Part shown: one piece after another, positions 8,700 through 17,776 of the stretch | Layout of the letters: each line of letters starts with the position of its first letter | Numbering within the stretch: the stretch's first letter is position 1 | Source of the DNA: an uncultured Clostridia bacterium | Lineage (GTDB): Bacteria > Bacillota > Clostridia > TANB77 > CAG-508 | Direction of reading: 5' to 3' | Assembly (NCBI GenBank): GCA_944390975.1 | Contig: CALXRX010000010.1 | Span: forward strand, 1 to 60,216 | DNA length: 60,216 bases | The notes under the pieces: generated by a model | What the model was told of the DNA's origin: nothing | Databases searched by the model: none | What the model saw: only the letters and a program-made list of their open reading frames with translations | Program-made: the position numbers and the translations under genes

Positions 8700-8760
8700 A
8701 AAAATTATACCATAAATAAATTAGAACTTTTAATTTCTATTTATTTATGGTATAATTTTT
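8700..8760 (+). terminator. Terminator of the rpiB-wecA-rubredoxin operon
   Basis: A 22-bp perfect stem (8700-8721 with 8739-8760) around a 17-base loop, containing TATACCATAAATAAAT, ends in a T run. Confidence 0.8.
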
Positions 8761-8851
8761 TAGTATAGATGTGTAAATTGCAAGGAAAATAAAATGTTAA
8801 AAATATTTTTTGGTAATATAGAGTTTAAATCAGAAAGGAATGAAATTAGAA

Positions 8852-9736
8852 ATGGAAAATAAAGATAGAATTATAAAATGCTTAGCATATGATGGCAAAG
8901 TAAGCATTGTATGTGCAGATACAACATATTTAGTAGAACAAGCAAGAAAAATACATGATTTAAGTCCTGTAGCAACAGCAGTTTTAGGAAGAACATTAAC
9001 TATTTCAAGTATTATTGCAATTAATATGAAAAATACAACTGATAAGTTAACAGTACAAATAAGGGGAGATGGGCCTATTGGAAGCATAGTAGTTGTAGCT
9101 AATAATTTTCCAAAACTAAAAGGTTTTGTAGGAAATAACTTGTTAGATATTCCATTAAATGAAGATGGAAAGTTAGATGTTGGAAAAGCAGTTGGAAAAA
9201 ATGGTTTTCTAAATGTAATAAAAGATATAGGGTTAAAAGAGCCATACGTAGGTATAGTTCCACTTGTATCAGGTGAGATAGCACAAGATTTTACAAATTA
9301 TTTTGCCACTTCTGAACAAACACCATCTGTTGTTAGTTTAGGAGTGTTAGTAAAATCAGAAGGTGTTAAAAAATCTGGAGGATATGTTTTAACATTAATG
9401 CCTGATGCAACAGAAGACATTATTGAAAAAATAGAAAAAAGTGTAGAAAATATAGAGCAAGTAAGCAAAATGTTAGATGAAAATATTTCTTTAATAGAAA
9501 TTGCAAAAAAAGTTACTGGAGATGAAAATATTAAACTAATTGAGGAAAACATTATACCTGTTTATGAGTGTGATTGTAGTAAAGAAAATATGGAAAAAAG
9601 TTTAATGGCAATAGGGAAAGATGAATTAAAAGATATTATTGAAACACAAGGGGATATAGAAACAGTATGCCATTTTTGTAATAAAAAATATAATTTTAGT
9701 AAACAAGAATTACAAAATTTAGTAGATGATATTTAA
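8852..9736 (+). CDS. hslO: Redox-regulated chaperone Hsp33
   Basis: A holdase activated by oxidation and zinc release, protecting proteins during oxidative stress. The N-terminus RIIKCLAYDGKVSIVC, the RGDGPIGSIVV motif and YVGIVPLVSGEIAQDFTNYF are typical. The zinc site is complete: CDC near residue 260 and CHFC about 30 residues later. I prefer the ATG at 8852; the in-frame ATG at 8840 directly abuts the AAAGGA site. Length 294 is normal. The stop is just upstream of mnmA, so the two are probably co-transcribed. Confidence 0.94.
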   Translation: MENKDRIIKCLAYDGKVSIVCADTTYLVEQARKIHDLSPVATAVLGRTLTISSIIAINMKNTTDKLTVQIRGDGPIGSIVVVANNFPKLKGFVGNNLLDIPLNEDGKLDVGKAVGKNGFLNVIKDIGLKEPYVGIVPLVSGEIAQDFTNYFATSEQTPSVVSLGVLVKSEGVKKSGGYVLTLMPDATEDIIEKIEKSVENIEQVSKMLDENISLIEIAKKVTGDENIKLIEENIIPVYECDCSKENMEKSLMAIGKDELKDIIETQGDIETVCHFCNKKYNFSKQELQNLVDDI

Positions 9737-9751
9737 ATGATTGGAGTAAAT

Positions 9752-10813
9752 ATGAAAAGAGTTTTATTGGGAATGAGTGGAGGAGTAGATAGTTCAGTAT
9801 CAGCTATTTTATTAAAAGAAGCAGGTTATGAAGTAATAGGGGCAACTATGGAGTTATGGCAAGATAATAATAGAGAAAAAGGTTGTTGTTCTTCTAGTGC
9901 AATAAATGATGCAAAAAAAGTATGTGATAAACTTGGAATAAAGCATTATGTAATAGATTGCAAAGAAGAATTTAAAAAATATGTAATAGATGATTTTGTA
10001 GATTGTTACAAATGTGCTAAAACTCCAAATCCATGTGTGGAATGTAACAAACATATAAAATTTGACTTATTCTATAAAAAGGCACAAGAATTAGACTGTG
10101 AATATATTTCAACAGGACATTATGCAAGAACAGAATACAGTGAGAGATTTGGTAAAATAGTTCTAAAGAAATCGAATTCAAGAAAAAAAGATCAAACTTA
10201 TTTTTTATATGGGATTCCAAAGGAGTTACTTCCAAAAATAATATTTCCACTTCAAGATTTTTCAGATAAAACAGAAATTAGAAAAATAGCAGAAGAAAAT
10301 GGTTTACAAGTAGCTAAAAAACCTGATAGCCAAGAAGTGTGTTTCATTCCAGATAATAAGTATACAGAATTTTTATTAGATAGCCTAAAATATACACCTA
10401 AACATGGAAATATTGTAACTACCAGTGGTGAAATTTTAGGAAAACACAAAGGATTAATTTATTATACTGTAGGTCAAAGAAAAGGACTTGGAATAGCATA
10501 TAAAGAGCCATTATACGTATTAAATTTAGACAAAGAAAAAAATGAGGTAGTTGTAGGGACGGAACAAGAGTTATATAATAGGGAATTGTATGCAACTAAT
10601 TTAAATTTTTTATTATTTAACTCATTAGATGGAATAGTGGAAGTTAATGCTAAAATAAGATCTAGAGCAGAAGAGGCAAGAGCAAGAATTATACCGGTAG
10701 GTGAAAATAGAATAAAAGTGGAGTTTGAAGAAGCACAAAGAGCAATAACAAAAGGTCAATCAGTAGTATTCTATTTAGATGATATAGTTTTAGGTGGAGG
10801 AAAGATAGAATAA
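9752..10813 (+). CDS. mnmA: tRNA-specific 2-thiouridylase MnmA
   Basis: Makes 2-thiouridine at wobble position 34 of tRNA-Glu, -Gln and -Lys. The PP-loop LLGMSGGVDSS binds ATP. The catalytic cysteine pair lies in NPCVECNKHIKF and SQEVCFIPD. The linker and C-terminal beta-barrel are present (GQRKGLGIAY, KIRSRAEEA). I start at ATG 9752, which has TTGGAG six bases upstream, rather than the in-frame ATG at 9737. That gives 353 residues, normal for the family. It follows hslO closely. Confidence 0.95.
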   Translation: MKRVLLGMSGGVDSSVSAILLKEAGYEVIGATMELWQDNNREKGCCSSSAINDAKKVCDKLGIKHYVIDCKEEFKKYVIDDFVDCYKCAKTPNPCVECNKHIKFDLFYKKAQELDCEYISTGHYARTEYSERFGKIVLKKSNSRKKDQTYFLYGIPKELLPKIIFPLQDFSDKTEIRKIAEENGLQVAKKPDSQEVCFIPDNKYTEFLLDSLKYTPKHGNIVTTSGEILGKHKGLIYYTVGQRKGLGIAYKEPLYVLNLDKEKNEVVVGTEQELYNRELYATNLNFLLFNSLDGIVEVNAKIRSRAEEARARIIPVGENRIKVEFEEAQRAITKGQSVVFYLDDIVLGGGKIE

Positions 10814-10816
10814 AAA

Positions 10817-10848
10817 ATGACGTCCTATTTTAGAACGTCATCTTTTTT
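10817..10848. terminator. Terminator between convergent mnmA and the TraG-like gene
   Basis: ATGACGT (10817-10823) pairs with ACGTCAT (10835-10841), flanked by A and T runs, so it can serve both genes. Confidence 0.75.
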
Positions 10849-10850
10849 AT

Positions 10851-13211
10851 TTAATTTGGATTACCTCTTTTTAAATCAAATATTATTGCATCATCACTTT
10901 CAAATAAGAATTTTGCATCTGTATTATCCATTTTAATTGGATCTATATCACCTTGCGCATCCATAGAGTAATCTGTTTTTGTTAAGTCTACTTTTTTCTT
11001 TTTATCGTTAGATTTTTCTTCAGCTATTCCACTAGTAAATCTAGAAAAGTCATATTTTTTTGGAAGATGTGGCTCTTTGTATTTTGCTTCTAAGAAGTCA
11101 ACCCTTCCATCACCATAATTATTTTTACCTTTTAAATCTTTTATAACATATGCACAATCTTTAAATTTTAAAGCCTGTAGTTTTCCAGATTTAATATTAG
11201 CTTTCCAGTCCCAAACAGGGTTACCTAATTTTTCTTCATATTCAACTTTGGAAGTATTATATGTAGCAGTAAATTTCCATTCCCTATGGTCACCAAATTC
11301 TTTTTCCCAAATTTCACTTTCTTCACGAGTAATACCACCAAAAACCAATTTTGTAGTTGCATTTGATAAGATAGTATCTCTATATTTTGTGTTAGTTTTA
11401 CCCAATTGAGAAAGTGTTTGTGTAGAGATAATAGTTCCTACGTGATATTTTCTATATATAGTGTATAAAGCTTCTGTAGATCTACATACATATGGTGAAA
11501 AATCATCAATATATAGGAAATGAGGAATTCTTGAGTTTTCATTTCCTGGTCTTCTTAATACTGAAAATTGCATTAATAGTATAAAGAATAATCCAAAGGC
11601 TACATGAGCAGTAGCTCCTAAATCTCCTCTTCTTGTACATACAAAAGTTATTTCACCATTTTCTAGCATGTTATCAAAATTAATATTATTTGTTCTACTA
11701 CATAAAACATTTCTAACACTATTTATTCTTAATAAATTATCTAATTGTGTAATTGCAGAATATACAAAACGTTCAGTATCTGCTCTAGATGAAGAATCAC
11801 GATAAAAGTTCTTTTTAAAATAACCTAATTGTAAGTAATATTCTTCAGCTAACTCTGGAATTTCTTCCATCTTTTTACACATATCTTCTATTAAATCAAA
11901 ATCATTTAACATTTTTAACATATCTTCAAGATTTGGTAAATCACCATTGTTTAATCTAGGATACATAACTTTTAATAAAATTGATAAGTTTTCTATAGCT
12001 TGTATTGCAGTATTAGCTCTAAATGTTTCTTCATCATCCATACGAGTAGAAGTTGCATTATACATTCCTTTTAAAACAGTAGAAATTGCAACAGCTGTTA
12101 AAGAAGGATCATCAAAAACAAATGGATTTAATCCCATAGAATTTGAATCATTTGGATCAATTAAATTGTATTTTATATTATAGTTATTAGCAACATCTAT
12201 CATATTTTGAGTTGATTCAATATCTGGAGATATATAAGTAAGTCCTAAAGTTCTATAAATAATTCCTCTTGATCCCTTATCATAGTAAATCATTTTTTTC
12301 ATATATGCATTATATAAACTTTCTTTTCCTGCTGATGGAGCAAGCATGTCTAACGAAAAGTTTTCATTTAAATAATCATTATTATATGGGCGATTCAAAT
12401 ATGCAATTCCTGTTTTTAGTGCTGTAAATCCCATTTCTTTTGATACTTCTTTAAAGAAAAATTTCTTTTCAATGTCTCTTGCAATCATTGGCTCAAATAC
12501 CATTGAAGTTTTACCAGTACCAGAAATACCAACAATTAAAGCTGGGTTAAATCTTCTTGCTTCTGGTATTTTTGCAATATGTCCTTTTACTTTATCCCTA
12601 CAAAGAATATTTTCACAAGTGTATGGTCCCATACCAGCTTTTTTATCTGATAAATCAATTCCACCATAATCGTTTATTCCATCACGAATATCTTTAGATT
12701 CATTAATTGTAGTAAATAACCATTTAAATAATGGATAAAAAGTAACAAGTGGTAAGTATATAGCTATAGATTGAAATGCAGGTCTAATTAGGTTAGAAAA
12801 TTCTGTAACTATTGTAGTATAATTTGGTACAGATAAGAATAGTAACCATAATAAACCATTAAGCCATTGTACAGCCATAGAAATGCCAACTACATATAAA
12901 GCAATACAATATACATATAAATAAGTTACTTTTAATTTGTATGATTTTGCAAAACTTGATGATCCAGAAAATAAAAAAGCAAATACTGGACAAGCAAGTG
13001 CAAAAGTATAAGTTATTGGTCCCCAATAAGATACACCTATGCCAGTAAAAAATAATATAAGTAGTTCAACAATTCTGTCTACCATTATATATAAAGTAGC
13101 AAGAGTTAAAATATATGTTACGAAAGTATTTCGATCTGTGCCTAACCATTTTAAAAATTTATCTATTCTCTTTAACAATCTTTCCACCACTTTCAAATTA
13201 AAACTATACAA
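10851..13211 (-). CDS. VirD4/TraG-like membrane ATPase (TraM-recognition domain)
   Basis: A 786-residue protein. Four or more membrane segments lie in residues 30-165. A large P-loop ATPase follows, with Walker A GISGTGKTS (about 228-236) and Walker B-like HFLYIDDF. The segments TIISTQTLSQLGK and ILSNATTKLVFGG match the TraG/TraD motor. Such proteins deliver relaxase-DNA complexes or proteins to type IV secretion channels. No other secretion genes are in the window. It sits among housekeeping genes and has backbone-like base composition, so it may be a resident motor with another job. The start is a TTG at 13211 with AGGA upstream. Confidence 0.8.
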   Translation of the reverse strand: MYSFNLKVVERLLKRIDKFLKWLGTDRNTFVTYILTLATLYIMVDRIVELLILFFTGIGVSYWGPITYTFALACPVFAFLFSGSSSFAKSYKLKVTYLYVYCIALYVVGISMAVQWLNGLLWLLFLSVPNYTTIVTEFSNLIRPAFQSIAIYLPLVTFYPLFKWLFTTINESKDIRDGINDYGGIDLSDKKAGMGPYTCENILCRDKVKGHIAKIPEARRFNPALIVGISGTGKTSMVFEPMIARDIEKKFFFKEVSKEMGFTALKTGIAYLNRPYNNDYLNENFSLDMLAPSAGKESLYNAYMKKMIYYDKGSRGIIYRTLGLTYISPDIESTQNMIDVANNYNIKYNLIDPNDSNSMGLNPFVFDDPSLTAVAISTVLKGMYNATSTRMDDEETFRANTAIQAIENLSILLKVMYPRLNNGDLPNLEDMLKMLNDFDLIEDMCKKMEEIPELAEEYYLQLGYFKKNFYRDSSSRADTERFVYSAITQLDNLLRINSVRNVLCSRTNNINFDNMLENGEITFVCTRRGDLGATAHVAFGLFFILLMQFSVLRRPGNENSRIPHFLYIDDFSPYVCRSTEALYTIYRKYHVGTIISTQTLSQLGKTNTKYRDTILSNATTKLVFGGITREESEIWEKEFGDHREWKFTATYNTSKVEYEEKLGNPVWDWKANIKSGKLQALKFKDCAYVIKDLKGKNNYGDGRVDFLEAKYKEPHLPKKYDFSRFTSGIAEEKSNDKKKKVDLTKTDYSMDAQGDIDPIKMDNTDAKFLFESDDAIIFDLKRGNPN

Positions 13212-13270
13212 TATATATTATCCTATAAAATGGAGAAAAAAACAAGACTATTTGAGTAAAAATGCTAAAA

Positions 13271-13832
13271 ATTCTTTTACCATCTAAAATAGCACAATTC
13301 TAAAACACGATGTAGGGTCAGTACCTGCTATCACAAGTTTTACTACTATTTAAAATAACATAATTCTAAAACGTTGCATTAGCCCCATAAATATTTGTGG
13401 TTGTTTTATTACTATCTAAAATAACACAATTCTAAAACAAAAATTTCAGATATAAAATTGTTTGCATAGTTTTACTACTATCTAAAATAACACGATTCTA
13501 AAACCCGTTTCTTTCTTCTAATCCTTTAAATCTAGTTTTACTACTATCTAAAATAACACGATTCTAAAACGTTTTTGAAGCATTTACAGCTGTTTTTATG
13601 TTTTACTACTATCTAAAATAACACGATTCTAAAACGTTTTTGAAGCATTTACAGCTGTTTTTAGGTTTTACTACTATCTAAAATAACACGATTCTAAAAC
13701 CACCCATACCATTTGTATGCCATGCTTCCAGTTTTACTACTATCTAAAATAACACGATTCTAAAACTTACAGTTAGAATTAGCAAATCAAAAAATTGTTT
13801 TACTACTATCTAAAATAACACGATTCTAAAAC
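13271..13832 (-). CRISPR. CRISPR array, 9 repeats / 8 spacers, type II-like repeat, no cas genes in view
   Basis: Nine 36-bp repeats start at 13271, 13337, 13403, 13469, 13535, 13600, 13665, 13731 and 13797. On the plus strand the consensus begins GTTTTACTACTATCTAAAAT and ends GATTCTAAAAC. Its reverse complement begins GTTTTAGAATCGTG, the form of type II (Cas9) repeats, so transcription is probably leftward. Spacers are 29-30 bp. The three leftmost repeats have mutations (the first is badly decayed), as expected at the leader-distal end. Spacers 5 and 6 are identical except for the last base. No cas gene or tracrRNA was found nearby. I saw no spacer match inside the window by eye. Confidence 0.97.
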
Positions 13833-14264
13833 CTCAAATGGTTTAAATTTTACGGTTAATGACTCCGTTGTGTTTTTTTAGATAGATATATGTATAATCG
13901 TCAAAAATATTATTATTTACTATATTTTTTTGCATTTTAATTTTCGACTAAAAATAATTTAATATTATTATATAATGAATATTTATATAATTCAACAAAT
14001 TTTTTCTTATTTAAGAAAATTGAATAAAATGCTATAAATTATTATTGTAAAACGTGTATTTTAAAACGGTTAATTTTTAATAATGAAAAAAGTACATACA
14101 TATAATATAAGAAAGTTAAAAATCACAAAAAGATTACTAAAAGGACTTGAATATTAAAATTATTATTAATATAATGATAAAATAAATAATATTCTATTAG
14201 GATTTTTATTATTTAGATAATTCATATAAAGATATCTAATTAAAAATATAAGGAAGGAAGAAAA
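13833..14264. other. CRISPR leader side and AT-rich intergenic region
   Basis: A 432-base gap between the leader-proximal repeat and the flippase gene. The bases next to the last repeat are the likely leader. The rest is very AT-rich, with no gene or clear -35/-10 pair facing the array. A short stretch at 14047-14067 (GTAAAACGTGTATTTTAAAA) weakly resembles a decayed repeat. Confidence 0.4.
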
Positions 14265-15902
14265 ATGCAAAAAGAAAAGAAAAAATATAAAAAAGAAAGT
14301 TTTATGCAAGGTGTATTTGCTATGATGTTTTCTCAAGTACTTATTAAACTATTAGGTTTAGTGTATAAGATGTACTTAACTAATAGGGAAGGATTTGGGG
14401 ATGAAGGTAACGCTATTTACAGTTCAGGATTTTACATATATTCATTATTATTAACATTATCTTCTGTAGGTGTACCAAATGCAATATCAAAATTAGTTTC
14501 TGAAAGAATAGCTTTAGGCGACAATAAAGGTGCAAATCGAATTTTTAAAATAGCATTTTTTACTTTTGGATTACTAGGTTTTATAGGAACTTTAATTTTA
14601 TTTTTGGGAGCAAATTATATTTCAAATGTAATTCTAAAAATTCCAGAAGCAGAAATGACGTTAGTTGCACTATCACCATCTATTTTCTTTGTGTCTCTAA
14701 TTTGCGTTATTAGGGGATATTTTAATGGTAATGGAACGTTAAAAGTAACAGCAAATTCACAAACATTAGAGCAAGTTTTTAAGACAGTATTTACAATTAT
14801 TCTAGTTGAGTTGGTAGTAATTGCAACTGGAATGAATACAACAATTATGGCAGCAGGAGCAAATCTTGCAACTACGGTAGCAACGATTGGAAGTTTTATA
14901 TATTTATTTTTCTTTTATAAAAATCATAGAACATTAAATGTGAATGCTCCAAACGTTATAACAAAAAAAGAAAGTATTTTCAAAGTTATTAAAAAAATAT
15001 TATATGTTTCAATGCCAATTTCTTTAAGTGCAATTTTATCATCAATTAATAAAAATATAGATTCTACTACTGTAGTTAGAGGATTAAGCACTTTTATGGA
15101 AGAAAGTCAAGCTAAAATACAGTATGGAATATTAAGTGGAAAAGTTGATACATTAACTTCACTTCCTTTATCTTTTAATATAGCATTTGCAACTGCTTTA
15201 GTGCCTGCAATTTCATATGCGAGAGCAAAAAAGGATATGTCAACAGCAAATAAAAGAGTAGCTTTTTCAATTTTAGTTACAATACTAATAGGTTTGCCAT
15301 GTACAGCAGGAATGTTCGTATTTGCAGAGCAAATATTAAAGCTATTATTTCCGGCACAGTCGTCTGGAGCATTTCTATTACAAATTAGTTCAATAGCAAT
15401 TATATTTACAGTTTTAGCGCAAACCATAAATGGAGCTTTGCAAGGGTTAGGGAAGGTAATGGTACCTGCAATTGCATTTAGTGTTGGAGTAGTGGCTAAA
15501 TTAATTTTAAATTTAGTTCTAATACCAAATCCAGCTATTGGAATAAATGGAGCGGCTATAGGAACAATAGTATGTAACGTAATAGCTTGTATAATAGGAT
15601 TTTTAGTTTTAAAGAAAAATATGGATATAAAATTTAAGTTTTCAAAATATATTTTAAAACCTATTTTTGCTACTTTAATAATGTCAATTTGTTCTTATGC
15701 AATTTATTTAGGATTATATAGTATAATTCCTGGAAAAATTGCAACAATAATAGCAATTGGATCTGCTGTTGTTATATATGCAGTGGCACTAATAGTTTTA
15801 AATGTGTTTACAAAAGAGGAAATATTTATGATTCCTTATGGTCAAAAATTGTATAAAATACTTGAAAAGATAGGAGTTTATAAAGAAGAAAAAGCAAATT
15901 AA
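14265..15902 (+). CDS. MOP-superfamily polysaccharide/lipid II flippase-like protein (SpoVB/MurJ type)
   Basis: A 545-residue membrane protein with about 14 predicted helices. The N-terminal block SFMQGVFAMMFSQVLIKLLG, GVPNAISKLVSERIALGD and IRGYFNGNGTLKVTANSQ match the SpoVB/YtgP/MurJ branch of oligosaccharide flippases. Members move lipid-linked wall precursors across the membrane, either in growth or during spore cortex synthesis. The sequence does not decide between these roles. A GGAAGGAAG ribosome binding site precedes the ATG. No partner glycosyltransferases are adjacent. Confidence 0.88.
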   Translation: MQKEKKKYKKESFMQGVFAMMFSQVLIKLLGLVYKMYLTNREGFGDEGNAIYSSGFYIYSLLLTLSSVGVPNAISKLVSERIALGDNKGANRIFKIAFFTFGLLGFIGTLILFLGANYISNVILKIPEAEMTLVALSPSIFFVSLICVIRGYFNGNGTLKVTANSQTLEQVFKTVFTIILVELVVIATGMNTTIMAAGANLATTVATIGSFIYLFFFYKNHRTLNVNAPNVITKKESIFKVIKKILYVSMPISLSAILSSINKNIDSTTVVRGLSTFMEESQAKIQYGILSGKVDTLTSLPLSFNIAFATALVPAISYARAKKDMSTANKRVAFSILVTILIGLPCTAGMFVFAEQILKLLFPAQSSGAFLLQISSIAIIFTVLAQTINGALQGLGKVMVPAIAFSVGVVAKLILNLVLIPNPAIGINGAAIGTIVCNVIACIIGFLVLKKNMDIKFKFSKYILKPIFATLIMSICSYAIYLGLYSIIPGKIATIIAIGSAVVIYAVALIVLNVFTKEEIFMIPYGQKLYKILEKIGVYKEEKAN

Positions 15903-16061
15903 AGAACTATACAAAATGCCAAAATTAGAATAAACTTAGAACACCTAAGGATTAAAAGAAAAAAATAATTGAAAAAAGAGGGATTTTATAATATTTTGGC
16001 GAATAATTATATTGTAGATGAAAAAAGCTACATATAACAAAACTTTTAGGAGGTAATTTTA

Positions 16062-16340
16062 ATGAACAAATCAGATTTAATCGCAGCAATAGCTGCTAAA
16101 ACAGGAGACACAAAAAAGAGTGCTGAAGCAACAGTTAATGCTTTTGTTGATGTTGTAACAGAATCTTTAGTAAAAGGAGACAAAGTACAATTAGTTGGAT
16201 TTGGTTCTTTTGAAGTAAGAAAAAGAGCAGCTAGAAAAGGAAGAAACCCACAAACTAAAGAAGAAATCAAAATACCAGCATCTAAAGCTCCAGTTTTCAA
16301 AGCAGGAAAAGCTTTAAAAGATTTAGTTAACAAAAAATAA
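16062..16340 (+). CDS. HU-family DNA-binding protein
   Basis: A 92-residue nucleoid protein. The family is plain: [15 protein letters not shown] at the start, [20 protein letters not shown] with the DNA-intercalating arm, and the C-terminal [13 protein letters not shown]. It works as a dimer that bends and compacts DNA. An AGGAGG site lies 8 bases before the ATG. It is monocistronic, with a strong terminator downstream. Confidence 0.97.
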   Translation: MNKSDLIAAIAAKTGDTKKSAEATVNAFVDVVTESLVKGDKVQLVGFGSFEVRKRAARKGRNPQTKEEIKIPASKAPVFKAGKALKDLVNKK

Positions 16341-16378
16341 GATTTGTATATGTTAATATAAACATATGAATTCATATG

Positions 16379-16410
16379 AAAGAATGTAGATTTCCTACAT
16401 TCTTTTTTTA
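16379..16410 (+). terminator. Terminator of the HU gene
   Basis: AAAGAATGTAG (16379-16389) pairs with CTACATTCTTT (16395-16405) across a 5-base loop, followed by T residues. Confidence 0.85.
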
Positions 16411-16495
16411 TGTATGATAGTGCATGATAATTTACAATATTTTAGAAAATTAAAAAAAGTGCAGGTGGACAAATTGATTGTTTGGTAATTGATAA

Positions 16496-16532
16496 AAAAA
16501 GAAGCATCCAAATCTAATGAATGCTTCTTTTT
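16496..16532 (-). terminator. Terminator of the 16542-17096 gene
   Basis: AAAAAGAAGCAT (16496-16507) pairs with ATGCTTCTTTTT (16521-16532) around a 13-base loop, just past the stop of the leftward gene. Confidence 0.75.
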
Positions 16533-16541
16533 AGGTCAGAA

Positions 16542-17096
16542 TTAATAATGTGTTCGTAATTCGTAGATTATAACTTTTTCATTGTTTATGCCAAGATTTT
16601 CATCAAACAAAGCGAATTCAACAATTACATTTTGCAGATTATGCTCTACAATGTATTGATATATCAAATCAAAATGTGGAATAGAATTTAGTTTTTTATC
16701 AAATATATCAGTTTTTAAATTAAATGCAGGATTCATTATTGCATCTCTTACAGATGCACTTGAATCTACAGATAATGTTGTATAAACCTCTCCATTTGAT
16801 AAAATTTGTATTTCTCCCACAAGTATTTGACTTTCTACATAATTTGCTGAACTCACATTGATTGTAAATAGTTGATAGTGCTGTATTTCTGCAAGAATTT
16901 CATTAGCAGGAACTTTTAACTTAAAATCACCATCTACTTTTGATTTATCTCTAATGGCATAATATTTTGCTGGATAAGTAATTATGAAATTTTTGACCCG
17001 TTCTTGTTCATTTTCAGTAAATAATTGTTCTGGAAATTTGTTGAGTCCCAATTCACTAATTTTCTTAATACTTTCCAATTTACTACTTATAATCAT
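16542..17096 (-). CDS. Uncharacterized protein, 184 aa
   Basis: A soluble protein with no membrane segment or catalytic motif that I recognise. Notable blocks are FPEQLFTENEQERVKNFI, YPAKYYAIRDKSK and VIIYELRTHY. I have the impression of a conserved clostridial family but cannot name it. A GGAGGA site precedes the ATG. It contains one in-frame CGG codon (Arg in EQERVK) that must be read normally: skipping the C leads to a stop within five codons. That sets it apart from the backbone genes and may mean it arrived with a mobile element, whose fossil end lies 340 bases away. Confidence 0.65.
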   Translation of the reverse strand: MIISSKLESIKKISELGLNKFPEQLFTENEQERVKNFIITYPAKYYAIRDKSKVDGDFKLKVPANEILAEIQHYQLFTINVSSANYVESQILVGEIQILSNGEVYTTLSVDSSASVRDAIMNPAFNLKTDIFDKKLNSIPHFDLIYQYIVEHNLQNVIVEFALFDENLGINNEKVIIYELRTHY

Positions 17097-17437
17097 ATAT
17101 AAGTCCTCCTAAAATGTTTAGTTTGGATAGTTAAGCAATCTGACTATTGCTATTTTTATTTGCACATTACTAACTATTATTTTAATACACTTTTAATTTA
17201 AAAACAATAAAATTAGCTTATTAATATGAATTTTTTGATAGGGATTTTCTAAAGATTTTAATATTTTTTAGCTTCAACTTATAAGTAAAATCATTTTCAA
17301 CGATTAAAACTAATTCTACTTAAAAAGAATAACAAACTGGAATATTCTTGTTCTCATCCAGAAGAAATTTTTTTCTTGCAAATGGAAAAAAATTAAATAA
17401 AATCCCTATAATAATTGATATTATTGACTTACAGCGA
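17097..17437. other. Intergenic stretch without recognisable features
   Basis: AT-rich sequence between the uncharacterized gene and the fossil element end. I see no supported gene, RNA or strong hairpin. Confidence 0.5.
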
Positions 17438-17621
17438 TTATTTTTCCGAGCAAATCTTCCGAGCAGAAACGTAAAAATAATGAAAGATGATAGAAAATTT
17501 TGAAAATAGATTGAATAATGAAAAATCTTAAAAGTCAGTATTTTCAATACTTACAAATACTTTTGAATAAAAATAAAAAAAGCTGAAATTGGTTAAAATT
17601 TCAACTTTTTGGTGCAGATGG
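17438..17621. repeat. Left boundary repeat of IME1 (fossil att region)
   Basis: Bases 17518-17621 are identical over 104 bp to 25721-25824. The similarity extends left, with changes, to about 17438/25632. It contains a terminator-like hairpin (AGCTGAAATT/AATTTCAACT) and ends in GGTGCAGATGG, the last 11 bases of the tRNA-Leu 3' end. Two CGAGCA motifs (17447, 17460) occupy the places of CGTGCA arm-type sites in the right copy. I read this as the displaced end of the tRNA target, or a fossil of an earlier relative of IME1. Confidence 0.8.
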
Positions 17622-17674
17622 GAAAGTTCAAATTACTATATATAGCTATTCAATAGCTTTTTGCTGTTTGGACT

Positions 17675-17691
17675 CGTGCATATTCCGTGCA
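17675..17691. promoter_or_regulatory. Arm-type integrase sites, left end of IME1
   Basis: CGTGCA at 17675-17680 and 17686-17691, in the context CGTGCATATTCCGTGCA. The same 17 bases recur at 25652-25668 near the right end. Confidence 0.55.
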
Positions 17692-17776
17692 TAACATTTA
17701 ACAATATATAATGCTAAATATTGTTAAAAAATAATAAATAATTATTGTATCAGGCATATAAATTGTAATTTGTCTT

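Noticed and set aside
14041-14070. Possible tracrRNA anti-repeat near the CRISPR array
   Set aside because: The GTAAAACGTGTATTTTAAAAC stretch matches the repeat only in part, in the wrong arrangement for pairing, and no terminator-like tracr tail follows.
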